The position numbers and the translations under genes are program-made. Shown piece by piece: positions 18,362 through 26,538 of a DNA stretch of 45,669 nt. The stretch covers positions 1-45,669 of the forward strand of contig SCRO01000047.1 of the NCBI GenBank assembly GCA_004298505.1, written 5' to 3'. The notes below the pieces were generated by a model, which was not told the DNA's origin, ran no database searches, and worked only from the letters and a program-made list of their open reading frames with translations. The stretch is from Rhodanobacter sp. (lineage in GTDB: Bacteria; Pseudomonadota; Gammaproteobacteria; Xanthomonadales; Rhodanobacteraceae). Every line of letters starts with the position of its first letter. Within the stretch, counting starts at the first letter, position 1.

Positions 18362-19453
18362 ATGAAGATCGGAATTGATGCCAGCCGACTGAAAGCCGGG
18401 ATGACCGGCGTTGGAAGATATACGGAAGGCATCCTTGGCCCGCTGGATCGGGAACTGCCGGATGCCACGTTCGTGCTGTACGCACGACGCAAATGCAGCG
18501 TCGTGCTTCCATCCCGCCGCTGGTCGGTGCGTTGCGACAGGCACCCGCTGTTCAGCTGCCTGCCAACGCCGCAGTGGATCCACTATCGCCTCGCCAGCGT
18601 AGCCAGAGGCGATGGGCTGGACGTTTTTTGGGCGCCTAATACGCTGACGCCTCAGGGTTTCAATACCTACGCCCCATGCGTGATTACAGTGCACGATTTG
18701 ATTCACATCCTCGTTCCCGAAACGCTCCCGCCCTTGACGCGGCTCGCCTATGGACGTTGGTTCGACGGGGATGTTGAACACGCCGCTCGAGTTGTAGTCA
18801 ATTCGCAAGCGACATCTGACCGTTTGTTCGACCGTTTGGATCGGCGCGCTGATGGAATTGCTTTGCCTGCTGTTCGAAGTCTGCCGTTCGTTCGAGAGAC
18901 TGCCGTTGCGACGATCTCAAAACTGGGAGTGAAGTGTCCATTCCTCCTTACAGTGGGCACCCGCGCGCCAAGAAAAAATCTCGTCAGTGCGGTGGCCGCA
19001 GTGAAGCTGCTCAAGGCGCGGGGCAAACTGCTTGATTATCAGCTGGTGATGGCTGGCGGGGAGGCCTGGAACCGCAGTAATCGTTCGGTGGAGCGCGATG
19101 ACGGAACCCACTGGATCAAGCCTCTTGGTCATGTCAGCGACGGGACGCTGGCCGCCCTGTATTCGCTCGCCGACGCCTTTGTCTTTCCATCCCTGTATGA
19201 GGGCTACGGGATGCCTGTCATCGAGGCGCGGACTCTGGGGTGCCGTGTAATCACGACGGACAGCCCGGAACTGCGCGAGGCGGGTGGGGCCAATACGACC
19301 TACGTAGTGCCTACGCCCGAAGGTATCGCTGCCGGTTTGGAGCTGGCGTTGGCGCAACCTGCGCCTGTACCTGTCAAGCTGGATCACGACTGGGACGATG
19401 CGGCAAGAGTCATGGCACACGCTTTTCGCAGTGCCACATCGAAGGTGCGCTGA
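18362..19453 (+). CDS. GT4 family glycosyltransferase (mannosyltransferase-like)
   Basis: A 363-residue GT-B transferase. MKIGIDASRLKAGMTGVGRYTEGIL is typical of the group containing mannosyltransferases and WbaZ/WbpY-like enzymes; VITVHDLIHILVPE and FLLTVGTRAPRKNL follow. The catalytic motif is FPSLYEGYGMPVIEARTLGC. AAAGG before the ATG is the ribosome binding site. It ends the rightward run and converges on a methyltransferase gene. Confidence 0.9.
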   Translation: MKIGIDASRLKAGMTGVGRYTEGILGPLDRELPDATFVLYARRKCSVVLPSRRWSVRCDRHPLFSCLPTPQWIHYRLASVARGDGLDVFWAPNTLTPQGFNTYAPCVITVHDLIHILVPETLPPLTRLAYGRWFDGDVEHAARVVVNSQATSDRLFDRLDRRADGIALPAVRSLPFVRETAVATISKLGVKCPFLLTVGTRAPRKNLVSAVAAVKLLKARGKLLDYQLVMAGGEAWNRSNRSVERDDGTHWIKPLGHVSDGTLAALYSLADAFVFPSLYEGYGMPVIEARTLGCRVITTDSPELREAGGANTTYVVPTPEGIAAGLELALAQPAPVPVKLDHDWDDAARVMAHAFRSATSKVR

Positions 19454-19476
19454 CGTACCGGTCTCGTCAGCTACCC

Positions 19477-20241
19477 TTACGTCGACGGTTCAGCGGTCGT
19501 CTTGTCGTGCGTTTTGCCCAACCGCAATACGGCGATCAGATTCGGGGAAATGGCCGCTGGTCTGTTGCCGTAATAGACAATTCGTATCAGTGAACTGATT
19601 ATCTTTCTTGCAGCTGCAACGGCAATTCTGATCAACGCTGCCATTGCCCCGAACCCGAATATGGGGAATGCCGCATTGCGGACCGCCACAACCTCAAGTC
19701 CGCTTAGTCCGGCAAGTTGATGGAAGGCCAGTGTTCCAAGGTAGGTCTTGTGCGTAATATCGCCATGCATGAAGGGCCCCGAGAATGGGCTGTCGCCGCT
19801 AGGGACACGGATCACCAATCGGCCATTGGCGGACAGGCAGCGGCGGCTTGACTCAAGCAGTTCAAGGATTTCCTTGACTTCTAGGTGCTCAAGCACGTCG
19901 AAGATGGCGATCAGGTCGAACGACCGACCCTGCGCGAGCGAGGCCAGATCGAGCGTCGCAGGGTATGCCTCGATCCCGGCTTGTCGCGCACGCGTAATGA
20001 GCTGGGGGTTGCTCTCCGATCCCACATAATGGGCCGTATGACGCCGCACCCACGCGGCGGAGGCGCCATTGCCGAATCCAATTTCGAGAACCTGTGAGCC
20101 TTGAGTCAAATCAATACCGGCTCGGCGAATTTCGCATGCGAACTGGGTATCTTCTTCGGCGGTGACAATCCCGAATGCCTCGGGGCTCCAAGCTTTCCAC
20201 TGGATGTAGCTCAGGTTCTCGTTAGGCTGAGGCGTGGTCAT
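19477..20241 (-). CDS. Class I SAM-dependent methyltransferase
   Basis: A 254-residue methyltransferase with motif I VLEIGFGNGASAAWVRR, then VGSESNPQLI and DLIAIFDVLEHLEVKEILELLES, and a later LVIRVPSGDSPFSG. The C-terminal part is hydrophobic. The ATG at 20241 is preceded by GGGGGAC, and its first 20 bases overlap the end of the upstream flippase gene, so the two are co-transcribed. A role in modifying or capping the polysaccharide or its carrier lipid is likely from context. Confidence 0.85.
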   Translation of the reverse strand: MTTPQPNENLSYIQWKAWSPEAFGIVTAEEDTQFACEIRRAGIDLTQGSQVLEIGFGNGASAAWVRRHTAHYVGSESNPQLITRARQAGIEAYPATLDLASLAQGRSFDLIAIFDVLEHLEVKEILELLESSRRCLSANGRLVIRVPSGDSPFSGPFMHGDITHKTYLGTLAFHQLAGLSGLEVVAVRNAAFPIFGFGAMAALIRIAVAAARKIISSLIRIVYYGNRPAAISPNLIAVLRLGKTHDKTTAEPST

Positions 20242-21508
20242 GTCGTCCCCCACGTTGTCCGCTCCGTATGCGTGTAAAAACAAAAGTCCACCCGAGCAAG
20301 GTCATCATCCACTCCGAACACGCCAGCGCCAGCGGCATGCCCGTGGCCCCGAATCGTGCGGTCAGCAGGATGGCCGTCACCAGCATGACAGCAAGGCCAA
20401 CCACTTCGAACCCCGCCCGCATCCAGGGTTTGCCCAGCGCCATCAGAATGCTGCCGGCGGCCAGCCGCAGCGCAATTCCCGGTATGGCGAGACACAGCCA
20501 GTGGATGACATGTCCAAGGCCATGGTACTGCGGTCCAAACAGGTATACGAAGAACGGCGCGATGAACCACATAAGCATGGCCAGCGTAAAGCTGTAGACA
20601 CAGGTGGCCGTTAGCACCCAGCGAACAAGTCGCACGGTCCGTTGGCGCGGGAATTGGCCTTCGCGGAACAGGCGAGGCAACACGGAAAGCATCATTGCGA
20701 TCACCGGCAGCGTCGTCGCACCGATGACTCTGGCGCCGGCTGCGTACATGCCTGCCGAGGCCAGCGGCAAGAGTCTTGCCGCCAGGGTCTTGTCGAGTTC
20801 GGTGGGGCTGTTGGCGGTGACCGCCAAGGCGGCGTAGCCCGCAGTGTTTCGAAGCTCGACACGCGATGGGGGCCGCCAGCGTTGTGGCGCAGGCCACGGC
20901 GCGGGCATGCTAAGGGTGGCGACCGCGAGCGCGATCAGCGACGCAAGCAGGTAGCCATAACCGTAGGCGCTTAGCGGGTCGGTCGGACGCAGCAGGAATA
21001 CCGAGAGTGCAGCTGTCAGGCGCAGCGCTAGGGGTAAGGTGGCCAGCAGTTGAGACCGGGCGGTGCGTCCAAGTGCGAGGTGTTCCGCGGCAGGCAAGCC
21101 GAGGAGCGGTTGCAGCAGCGTTTCGGTAATGCCAATGGCGACCAGCGCTGGCATCGGTACGCCTCCGTCGAGAATCAGTGTGCCGATAATCAAGTAGATG
21201 GCGAGCAGGGCGCTGCCGCACAGCAGGGTGGTGGGTACCGCATAGCGCAGCACCTCGTGACGCAGTGCCGGATCGCGCGACACCTCGCCGAGCAATACGA
21301 AGTGCATGCCGAACGTGGACAAGGTACCAATGATCACAGCCAGCGCCGCTACGCCAGCGAATGCGCCGAATTGGTTTGGACCCAACATGCGCGCGACCAG
21401 CAGCAAGGTGCCCGCCTGCACCAGCAGGCGCAGTCCGAACACAAAGCTGGTACGCAGCGTGGCGCGGGCGATAGGTCCGTTCAGCGCAGTGCGGGCGGGC
21501 AGGCGCAT
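20222..21508 (-). CDS. Wzx-type polysaccharide flippase (MOP superfamily)
   Basis: A 428-residue membrane protein with about 12 hydrophobic helices. The start, TLRTSFVFGLRLLVQAGTLLLVARMLGPNQFGAFA, is the classic beginning of polysaccharide biosynthesis (Wzx/RfbX) proteins. It would flip the undecaprenyl-linked repeat unit made by the neighbouring glycosyltransferases across the inner membrane. It is transcribed leftward into the methyltransferase gene. No Wzy polymerase or chain-length regulator is visible in the window. Confidence 0.85.
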   Translation of the reverse strand: MRLPARTALNGPIARATLRTSFVFGLRLLVQAGTLLLVARMLGPNQFGAFAGVAALAVIIGTLSTFGMHFVLLGEVSRDPALRHEVLRYAVPTTLLCGSALLAIYLIIGTLILDGGVPMPALVAIGITETLLQPLLGLPAAEHLALGRTARSQLLATLPLALRLTAALSVFLLRPTDPLSAYGYGYLLASLIALAVATLSMPAPWPAPQRWRPPSRVELRNTAGYAALAVTANSPTELDKTLAARLLPLASAGMYAAGARVIGATTLPVIAMMLSVLPRLFREGQFPRQRTVRLVRWVLTATCVYSFTLAMLMWFIAPFFVYLFGPQYHGLGHVIHWLCLAIPGIALRLAAGSILMALGKPWMRAGFEVVGLAVMLVTAILLTARFGATGMPLALACSEWMMTLLGWTFVFTRIRSGQRGGRHDHASA

Positions 21509-21698
21509 CAGCTATCAACAATCATTGGCGGGCGAGTTGCGGTTCATTGGCGGCGTCGATATCCAGACGAGGTGAGTGCTGCGCACCGGCAATAAAACCG
21601 GATCGGGTGTGCGGGATCTTGTCATCGCATCGCATGGTTTGGCTGGTGGGGCTCGCCGTCAGACGGGGAAGAAGCCATCTCGGGTGGTTCCGCGTGAA

Positions 21699-22106
21699 TC
21701 AGGCCTTGAAGGGCGTGAGCAATGCCACGCTGGGGAAATAGCTGCGAAATCGCGTGACGTCGCGCGTCAGTATCGGCATTTCACCCACCGCTGCATGTGC
21801 GCCAATGAAGAAATCTGCCAATACGCCGACGCGGGTGCCGCGACGCGCGCGATATTGGCGAAAGGCCTTGCTGGCAAGGAACAAGGCCTCGCGCGGGAGT
21901 TCCTCGAACGCGACGCCAAAGGCGGCCAGGGTTTGCTCAAGCTGGGCCATGTCGTCGTACCACACCGAAAATTCGGCGTAGATGATCGGATTGATCGTCA
22001 GCCCGCCGCGTTGGGCCGCCTGTTCCAGTTGCGCCTGGGACCAGTCGGCCCAGTACGCATCGGCCTGGACGACGTCGAGCAATACGCAGGTATCGACCAG
22101 AATCAT
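21699..22106 (-). CDS. vapC: VapC-family PIN-domain ribonuclease toxin
   Basis: A 135-residue PIN-domain toxin. The four acidic positions are visible: Asp in MILVDTCVLLDV, Glu in PIIYAEFSVWYDD, Asp in LADFFIGAHAAVGEMPILTRD and the final Asp in that stretch. FRSYFPSVALLTP is the normal C-terminal strand. It would cut tRNA or other RNA when free. It overlaps its antitoxin gene by 4 nt. Unlike the toxin at 15040, it looks complete. Confidence 0.9.
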   Translation of the reverse strand: MILVDTCVLLDVVQADAYWADWSQAQLEQAAQRGGLTINPIIYAEFSVWYDDMAQLEQTLAAFGVAFEELPREALFLASKAFRQYRARRGTRVGVLADFFIGAHAAVGEMPILTRDVTRFRSYFPSVALLTPFKA

Positions 22107-22372
22107 TTCAGGCCGGGATCACGCGCATCCACTTCGTAGCTCCGCAGCAGGCGCATCAATTCGTCAGTGGTCTTGCCGGTGACGAGCGTGCCGCGCACTG
22201 CATCCAGGCGGCGTTTGCCGCGGCCGGGTTTTGGCGCGTCTGCAGCGGCGATGATCACCTCACCGTTTGCGCCCAGTGAAAACCCCACCGCTGCTCCCGG
22301 CCGCAGCCCCAGATAGTCGCGATACTTCTTGGGTACCGTAACCTGACCTTTGCTGGTGAGCGTGGACGTCAT
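22103..22372 (-). CDS. vapB: AbrB-family VapB antitoxin
   Basis: An 89-residue antitoxin. STLTSKGQVTVPKKYRDYLGLRPGAAVGF is the swapped-hairpin AbrB DNA-binding domain, followed by a basic hinge and the C-terminal toxin-binding helix TTDELMRLLRSYEVDARDPG. It neutralises the downstream VapC and represses the operon, probably through the palindromes directly upstream. Confidence 0.9.
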   Translation of the reverse strand: MTSTLTSKGQVTVPKKYRDYLGLRPGAAVGFSLGANGEVIIAAADAPKPGRGKRRLDAVRGTLVTGKTTDELMRLLRSYEVDARDPGLK

Positions 22373-22386
22373 GATGTGTTCCTGAA

Positions 22387-22423
22387 GGTATTACCATCGG
22401 TCTTCATGGTAATACCGCGGTAT
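22387..22423. promoter_or_regulatory. Overlapping palindromic operators of vapBC
   Basis: GGTATTACCAT (22387-22397) and ATGGTAATACC (22406-22416) are perfect 11-bp inverted repeats around an 8-bp spacer. A second perfect palindrome, ATACCGCGGTAT (22412-22423), overlaps the right arm. They begin 15 bp upstream of the vapB start, the place where VapB or VapBC complexes bind. Confidence 0.75.
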
Positions 22424-22566
22424 GGGACACGGCAACGTTCAGCCATCGATATGGGGGCGGGCCGTTGTCGAGAACGGTCAACTCCAGGACACACGCGCAG
22501 ACCACATGCAGGAACGCGGAGGAACGTGCAGAAATTCCTAGTCCCAATCTAGTCCAACCCGGAACG

Positions 22567-22593
22567 AAAAAGGCCCACTTTGAGGGTGGGCCT
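22567..22593 (-). terminator. Rho-independent terminator of tRNA-Pro
   Basis: On the minus strand AGGCCCAC, a 7-nt loop and GTGGGCCT are followed by a U run (the AAAAA at 22567-22571 on the plus strand). It lies 21 bp past the tRNA 3' end and is the clearest intrinsic terminator in the window. Confidence 0.9.
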
Positions 22594-22613
22594 GTTTCGT
22601 AACTCGTTGATTT

Positions 22614-22690
<77 letters not shown>

Positions 22691-22753
22691 TGGGAAGCCG
22701 CGTATCTTAGTCTCGGGGCGGAATCTTGGCAACAAGCAGCGGATTTGCCGGGG

Positions 22754-23866
22754 TCAGCCGGGCAGCAGGCTGGCGAGGCGCTCGTGCAGCACGGCGTGGC
22801 GCCAGCCGTCGAGGAATTCGGGCCATTCCGTGGTGACCACGTACTCCTCCAGCACCTTGCGCGGGCACAACAGGCCGGACGGGAGGTCCAGTTCGGTGGC
22901 GACGGTGTCGACCAACTGCTTCATGGCGCCGAGTGCCTGCTTGGCCGGCCCTTGCGGGTGGCCGGGGATACTGGCGGTGGCGGCGATATCTTCGGCGGTG
23001 ACACCGCGCGTGAGCGCTTCAAACAGGTCGCTGCGCGGAGCCGAACGCAGCGCGCGCTGGCCGCGGGTACGCTGCTCGAGTTCGGACAGCGTGCGCGGTG
23101 GCTCGTACGCCAGGCTGAGGGCCAGGTTGTCGTCGATCAGCCACGGGCGTGGCACGTCGAGGCGACGCGCGCTGCTGTCGCGCCAGAGCAGGAGCCGGCG
23201 CAGCAGCGCCTGTCGTGCTGGTGACCAATCGGTGGCGCCGCGCAGGGCGCGTTGCGGCTGCGGGTCACCTTCGCGATGGACGCGCTGCCGCAGGCGTTCG
23301 CAATCCTCGGCATGCCACTCGCGGCGCCCGCGTTGCTGCAGGCGTTCGCTGAGCTGCTCGTGGATGGTCTTCAGATAGACCACATCGAGCGCGGCGTAGC
23401 TGCACTGGGAGGCGGTGAGCGGCCGACGCATCCAGTTCGAGCGGGTCTCGCCCTTGTCCAGTTCCACCCCGGTGAGGTCGGCGACCAGGGCGCGATAGCT
23501 GATGCCCGACCCCATGCCGACGAAGGCAGCTGCGATCTGGGTGTCGAACAGCACCCGTGGCCCGTCCGGCAACAGCGGTGCGAGCGTTTCCAGATCCTCG
23601 CTGGCGCTGTGCATCACGGTGACCGCCGGACCGGAGCCGAGCAAAGGCTGCAGCGCGGTGCCGATGTCGAAGGCCAGCGGATCGATCAGCGCGTGGTGGC
23701 CGTTCCAGCCCAGTTGCAGCAACGCCAGTTGCGGGTAGAACGTGTCGCGGCGCATGAACTCGGTGTCCAAGCCGACGATCGCATCAGCGGGCAGCGCCGC
23801 CAACCAGTCCTGCAGTGCCGCCTTCTGGTCGATCCATTCGGCGGCAGCGGTTTCGGGCTGGGACAT
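22754..23866 (-). CDS. rnd: Ribonuclease D
   Basis: A 370-residue 3'-5' exoribonuclease that trims tRNA and other small RNA 3' ends. The DEDDy exonuclease domain fills residues 20-200: Exo I IVGLDTEFMRRDT, Exo II VTVMHSASEDLETL, and Exo III CSYAALDVVYL with the Tyr. An HRDC domain follows (about 210-290). AAGGAG precedes the ATG at 23866. It is divergent from the large gene at 23967 and downstream of the tRNA, which it may help process. Confidence 0.93.
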   Translation of the reverse strand: MSQPETAAAEWIDQKAALQDWLAALPADAIVGLDTEFMRRDTFYPQLALLQLGWNGHHALIDPLAFDIGTALQPLLGSGPAVTVMHSASEDLETLAPLLPDGPRVLFDTQIAAAFVGMGSGISYRALVADLTGVELDKGETRSNWMRRPLTASQCSYAALDVVYLKTIHEQLSERLQQRGRREWHAEDCERLRQRVHREGDPQPQRALRGATDWSPARQALLRRLLLWRDSSARRLDVPRPWLIDDNLALSLAYEPPRTLSELEQRTRGQRALRSAPRSDLFEALTRGVTAEDIAATASIPGHPQGPAKQALGAMKQLVDTVATELDLPSGLLCPRKVLEEYVVTTEWPEFLDGWRHAVLHERLASLLPG

Positions 23867-23966
23867 CGGAACTCCTTGCAATGTGGTCGGCATGGATTGC
23901 CCTGCCGGCGGTTTGTGCCTATGGTGAGCAGCGCACGATAACAGGCCGCACCAAGGACGCCCATCC

Positions 23967-25904
23967 ATGCCAAGCAACACAAGCCTGCGCCGTCAGCGCT
24001 TTCTCGGTGGGGCACTGGGCGTGATCGTGCTGGGGTTTGCGCTGACCTATCACTTTTTCCCGCAGTTGTTCCACGTCGAACGCGGCCAGGCGCCGCATCG
24101 CGCGATGTTGCTGGGCGGCGTGGTGCCTGCCGGCAACCTGCCGCCGCAGCGGGTGGCGGCGATCAACGAACTCAATGCCGGGCCGCCGTTGACGCTGGCG
24201 CCGACCGCCGTGATCGTGGAGCGCAATCGCGCGAACGCGAACCTGCCCGAACAGAAGTCGGCCGATACGCCGGCGGTCAAGGCCTTGCTGGATCGCGCGA
24301 CGAAGGCGTTGCACGCCGGCCAGCTGGCCGGCGATCCGAGCAGCGCGGCCGCCTTGTTCATGCAGGCGCTGAAGGAGCAGCCGGACAGCCGCCGCGCAGT
24401 GCAGGGCCTGTTCGACGTGCGTGCGCGGCTGGTGGCGGAGATCGACCAGGACATCGCGGTGGGCGATGTCGACGCGGCGGAGGATTTGCTGGACGCCTTG
24501 CGTACGCTGCCGAACGCGGAGCAGGAAGTCGCACAACTGGAGGCGAACCTGAAGACCCTGGCGACGGTGCGCCCAATGCTGGCCAAGGCAGCGACTTTGC
24601 TGCAGCAGGGCAAGGCCGATCAACCCCGCGGCGACAACGCACTGGAGCTCTACCGACAGGTGCAACAGCTTGATCCGCAAAATGCGGTGGCCGAGCAGGG
24701 CATCTTCCAGGTGCAGCGCGCGGTGCTCGACCGGGCCCTGGCCGCGGTAGCTCAGGATGACTTTGCGGGCGCAGCAAGCGAGCTCGCGCGGGCGCAGGCG
24801 ATCCGGCCCGGCTCGCAGCAGATGCACGACGTGCAGCAGCGCATCGAGGGTTTGCGCCAGCAGCGTGCGAGCAGCGTGCTGGCGCAGGCCAGCCTGGCGC
24901 TGGATGCGGGCAATCTTGAACTGGCGACGAAGCTGGCCGCGCAGGCACGCGCGGTTGACCCCGACCTGTCCGAGCTGGCAGCGGTGGACGAGCGGCTGGT
25001 CAACGCGCGTCTGTACGCCAACTTCAAGCCTGGCCAGGTATTCACCGACCGTTATGTCGACCTGCCGGGCAAGACGCCGGCGATGGTGGTCATCCCCACC
25101 GGCCACTTCATGATGGGAGCGGCAGCGAGCAACAAGGATCGCACGGACGCGCAACTGCCCCAGCACGAGGTGACCCTGGAGAAGGGTTTCGCGATGGCAC
25201 GCACCGAGATCACGGTGGGTCAATTCCGCGAGTTCGTGCGCGCCAGTGGCTACGTGCCCGACTCGGTCAAGCTCGGCGGCGCCAGCGTGTACGACGAGCG
25301 CAGCGGCGCCTTGCGCCAAGACCCCAAGGCCGACTGGCAGGACGACTATTCGGGCCGCCCGGCTACCGGCGATCTGCCGGTAGTCAACGTTTCCTGGAAC
25401 GACGCCGTGGCCTATGCAGCATGGTTGAGTCAGCGCACCGGCAAACGCTATCGGCTGCCCAGTGAAGCCGAGTTTGAGTACGTCTTGCGCGGCGGCACCA
25501 CCACGCGCTACTGGTGGGGCGACGGCTCGCCGAAACGCAAGGTGGAGAATCTGACCGGTTCCGGCGACCGCTCGCGCAGCGGCCGCAGCTGGAGCAACTC
25601 ATTCCGCGGTTATCGCGATGGTTACTGGGGACCGGCGCCGGTGATGAGCTTCGCGGCCAACCCGTTCGGCCTGTACGACATCGACGGCAACGTGTCCGAA
25701 TGGGTCGCCGACTGCTGGCATGACAACTACATCCGCGCACCCGATGATGGCAGTGCCTGGATCAACCCCGGCTGCAACGCGCACGTGCTGCGCGGTGGAT
25801 CGTGGGGCAGCGCGCCGGCCCAGGTCATCTCCGCTTATCGGCAAGGCGTCGCCAGCGACGTGCGCAGTGGGCGGGTGGGTTTCAGGGTGGTGCGCGAGCT
25901 GTAG
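23967..25904 (+). CDS. Membrane-anchored protein with helical repeats and an SUMF1/FGE-like domain
   Basis: A 645-residue protein. One N-terminal transmembrane helix (about 12-31) anchors it. Residues 90-340 form Ala-rich helical repeats (TPR-like: ALFMQALKEQPDSRRAVQGLFD, then similar units). Residues 370-645 are a formylglycine-generating-enzyme-like domain: FMMGAAASNKDRTDAQLPQHEV, NVSWNDAVAYAAWLSQRTGKRYRLPSEAEFEY, DIDGNVSEWVADCW and VLRGGSWGSAP. In true FGE the region after RGGS carries the catalytic Cys pair; here only Ser/Ala/Tyr occur (GSWGSAPAQVISAYRQG), so formylglycine synthesis is unlikely. Such domains often bind ligands or activate kinases and peptidases. Its partner is unknown. 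Confidence 0.8.
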   Translation: MPSNTSLRRQRFLGGALGVIVLGFALTYHFFPQLFHVERGQAPHRAMLLGGVVPAGNLPPQRVAAINELNAGPPLTLAPTAVIVERNRANANLPEQKSADTPAVKALLDRATKALHAGQLAGDPSSAAALFMQALKEQPDSRRAVQGLFDVRARLVAEIDQDIAVGDVDAAEDLLDALRTLPNAEQEVAQLEANLKTLATVRPMLAKAATLLQQGKADQPRGDNALELYRQVQQLDPQNAVAEQGIFQVQRAVLDRALAAVAQDDFAGAASELARAQAIRPGSQQMHDVQQRIEGLRQQRASSVLAQASLALDAGNLELATKLAAQARAVDPDLSELAAVDERLVNARLYANFKPGQVFTDRYVDLPGKTPAMVVIPTGHFMMGAAASNKDRTDAQLPQHEVTLEKGFAMARTEITVGQFREFVRASGYVPDSVKLGGASVYDERSGALRQDPKADWQDDYSGRPATGDLPVVNVSWNDAVAYAAWLSQRTGKRYRLPSEAEFEYVLRGGTTTRYWWGDGSPKRKVENLTGSGDRSRSGRSWSNSFRGYRDGYWGPAPVMSFAANPFGLYDIDGNVSEWVADCWHDNYIRAPDDGSAWINPGCNAHVLRGGSWGSAPAQVISAYRQGVASDVRSGRVGFRVVREL

Positions 25905-26155
25905 GTGCAGGTGAAAAGCCCGCGCCGAGGTGCCTGCGCAGTTCGAGCGGTTGGCCCGTTTCCTGGCAGGCCTGCTCGAGCAATTCCGGACGCAAAGGTG
26001 GTACCAAGACGGGTGCGGCAACGGCGGGTCTCGGAGGTGCCGGGGCGGTCGCGTCGTCAGGTCAAGTGATTGGTGCGGACCGCGTTGCGCCATGATCGTG
26101 TTCATCGACGATACGCCCTGCCGCTGTAACGCGCTTGGCACGAAAGTGTTTCGTT

Positions 26156-26166
26156 TCTGACACAGC
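26156..26166 (+). promoter_or_regulatory. Upstream motif, candidate activator site for the xoxF promoter
   Basis: TCTGACACAGC lies 89 bp before the first base of the -24/-12 promoter. The identical 11-mer is found at 38946-38956, 79 bp before the formaldehyde dehydrogenase promoter. It is a candidate half-site for the sigma-54 activator encoded at the right end of the window; the assignment is inferred. Confidence 0.5.
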
Positions 26167-26205
26167 CTTCACACCGGAATGCCCGGCGCACACGGCTGCT
26201 GGTTG

Positions 26206-26219
26206 CAAGTTGTTGAATT
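26206..26219 (-). promoter_or_regulatory. IHF-like site upstream of xoxF
   Basis: On the minus strand ATTCAACAACTTG fits the IHF consensus WATCARNNNNTTR with one mismatch. It lies exactly 39 bp before the sigma-54 element, the same spacing as its twin at 38986. IHF bending between activator and promoter is usual at sigma-54 promoters. Confidence 0.5.
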
Positions 26220-26244
26220 GCGGTTGGTCAACACGTGCGGATTC

Positions 26245-26260
26245 TGGCATGCGATCTGCA
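26245..26260 (+). promoter_or_regulatory. Sigma-54 (-24/-12) promoter of xoxF
   Basis: TGGCATGCGATCTGCA fits TGGCACGNNNNTTGCW: the invariant GG and GC have the required spacing and 11 of 12 defined positions are close or identical (C to T at 6, T to C at 12). It is repeated almost exactly at 39025. Transcription would start near 26271. Confidence 0.7.
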
Positions 26261-26473
26261 GCTAGCTTGGCAAGGCGACTTTGAAGATGCTGCCGACGGT
26301 AGTGCGGATACCGGTCTTGACACGGTGCAAAATCTTGTGTAGCGCTAGTACGTATCCATCCAAGTGCCCATCTGCGCGGGAACAGAACCCGGCCGCGTTG
26401 ATGGTCTCTTTCCACGGCCAAGGTGGGGTGAGCCGCGAAGTTGGGGCGCTACAAGAACCAGGAGCACGTATGC

Positions 26474-26491
26474 GGTCATCCACGGATGACC
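26474..26491. repeat. Inverted repeat in the xoxF leader
   Basis: GGTCATCC and GGATGACC are perfect 8-bp arms with a 2-bp centre, 48 bp before the xoxF start codon. It could be a repressor operator or an RNA hairpin acting on translation. Confidence 0.5.
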
Positions 26492-26538
26492 ATCCAGAAA
26501 TTTTGTTCAGCGACCTGCAGAGAGAGAGGGAGGTTCCC

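Larger units (their letters stand above)
25905..26538. other. Regulatory gap upstream of xoxF
   Basis: This 634-bp region has no convincing gene. It holds an upstream motif (26156), an IHF-like site (26206), a sigma-54 promoter (26245), and an expected leader of roughly 270 nt to the xoxF start with an inverted repeat at 26474-26491. Confidence 0.6.

Noticed and set aside
22567-22593. Hairpin near tRNA-Pro considered as an integration (att) site
   Set aside because: It is a plain intrinsic terminator; no integrase gene or direct repeat of the tRNA 3' end is seen nearby.
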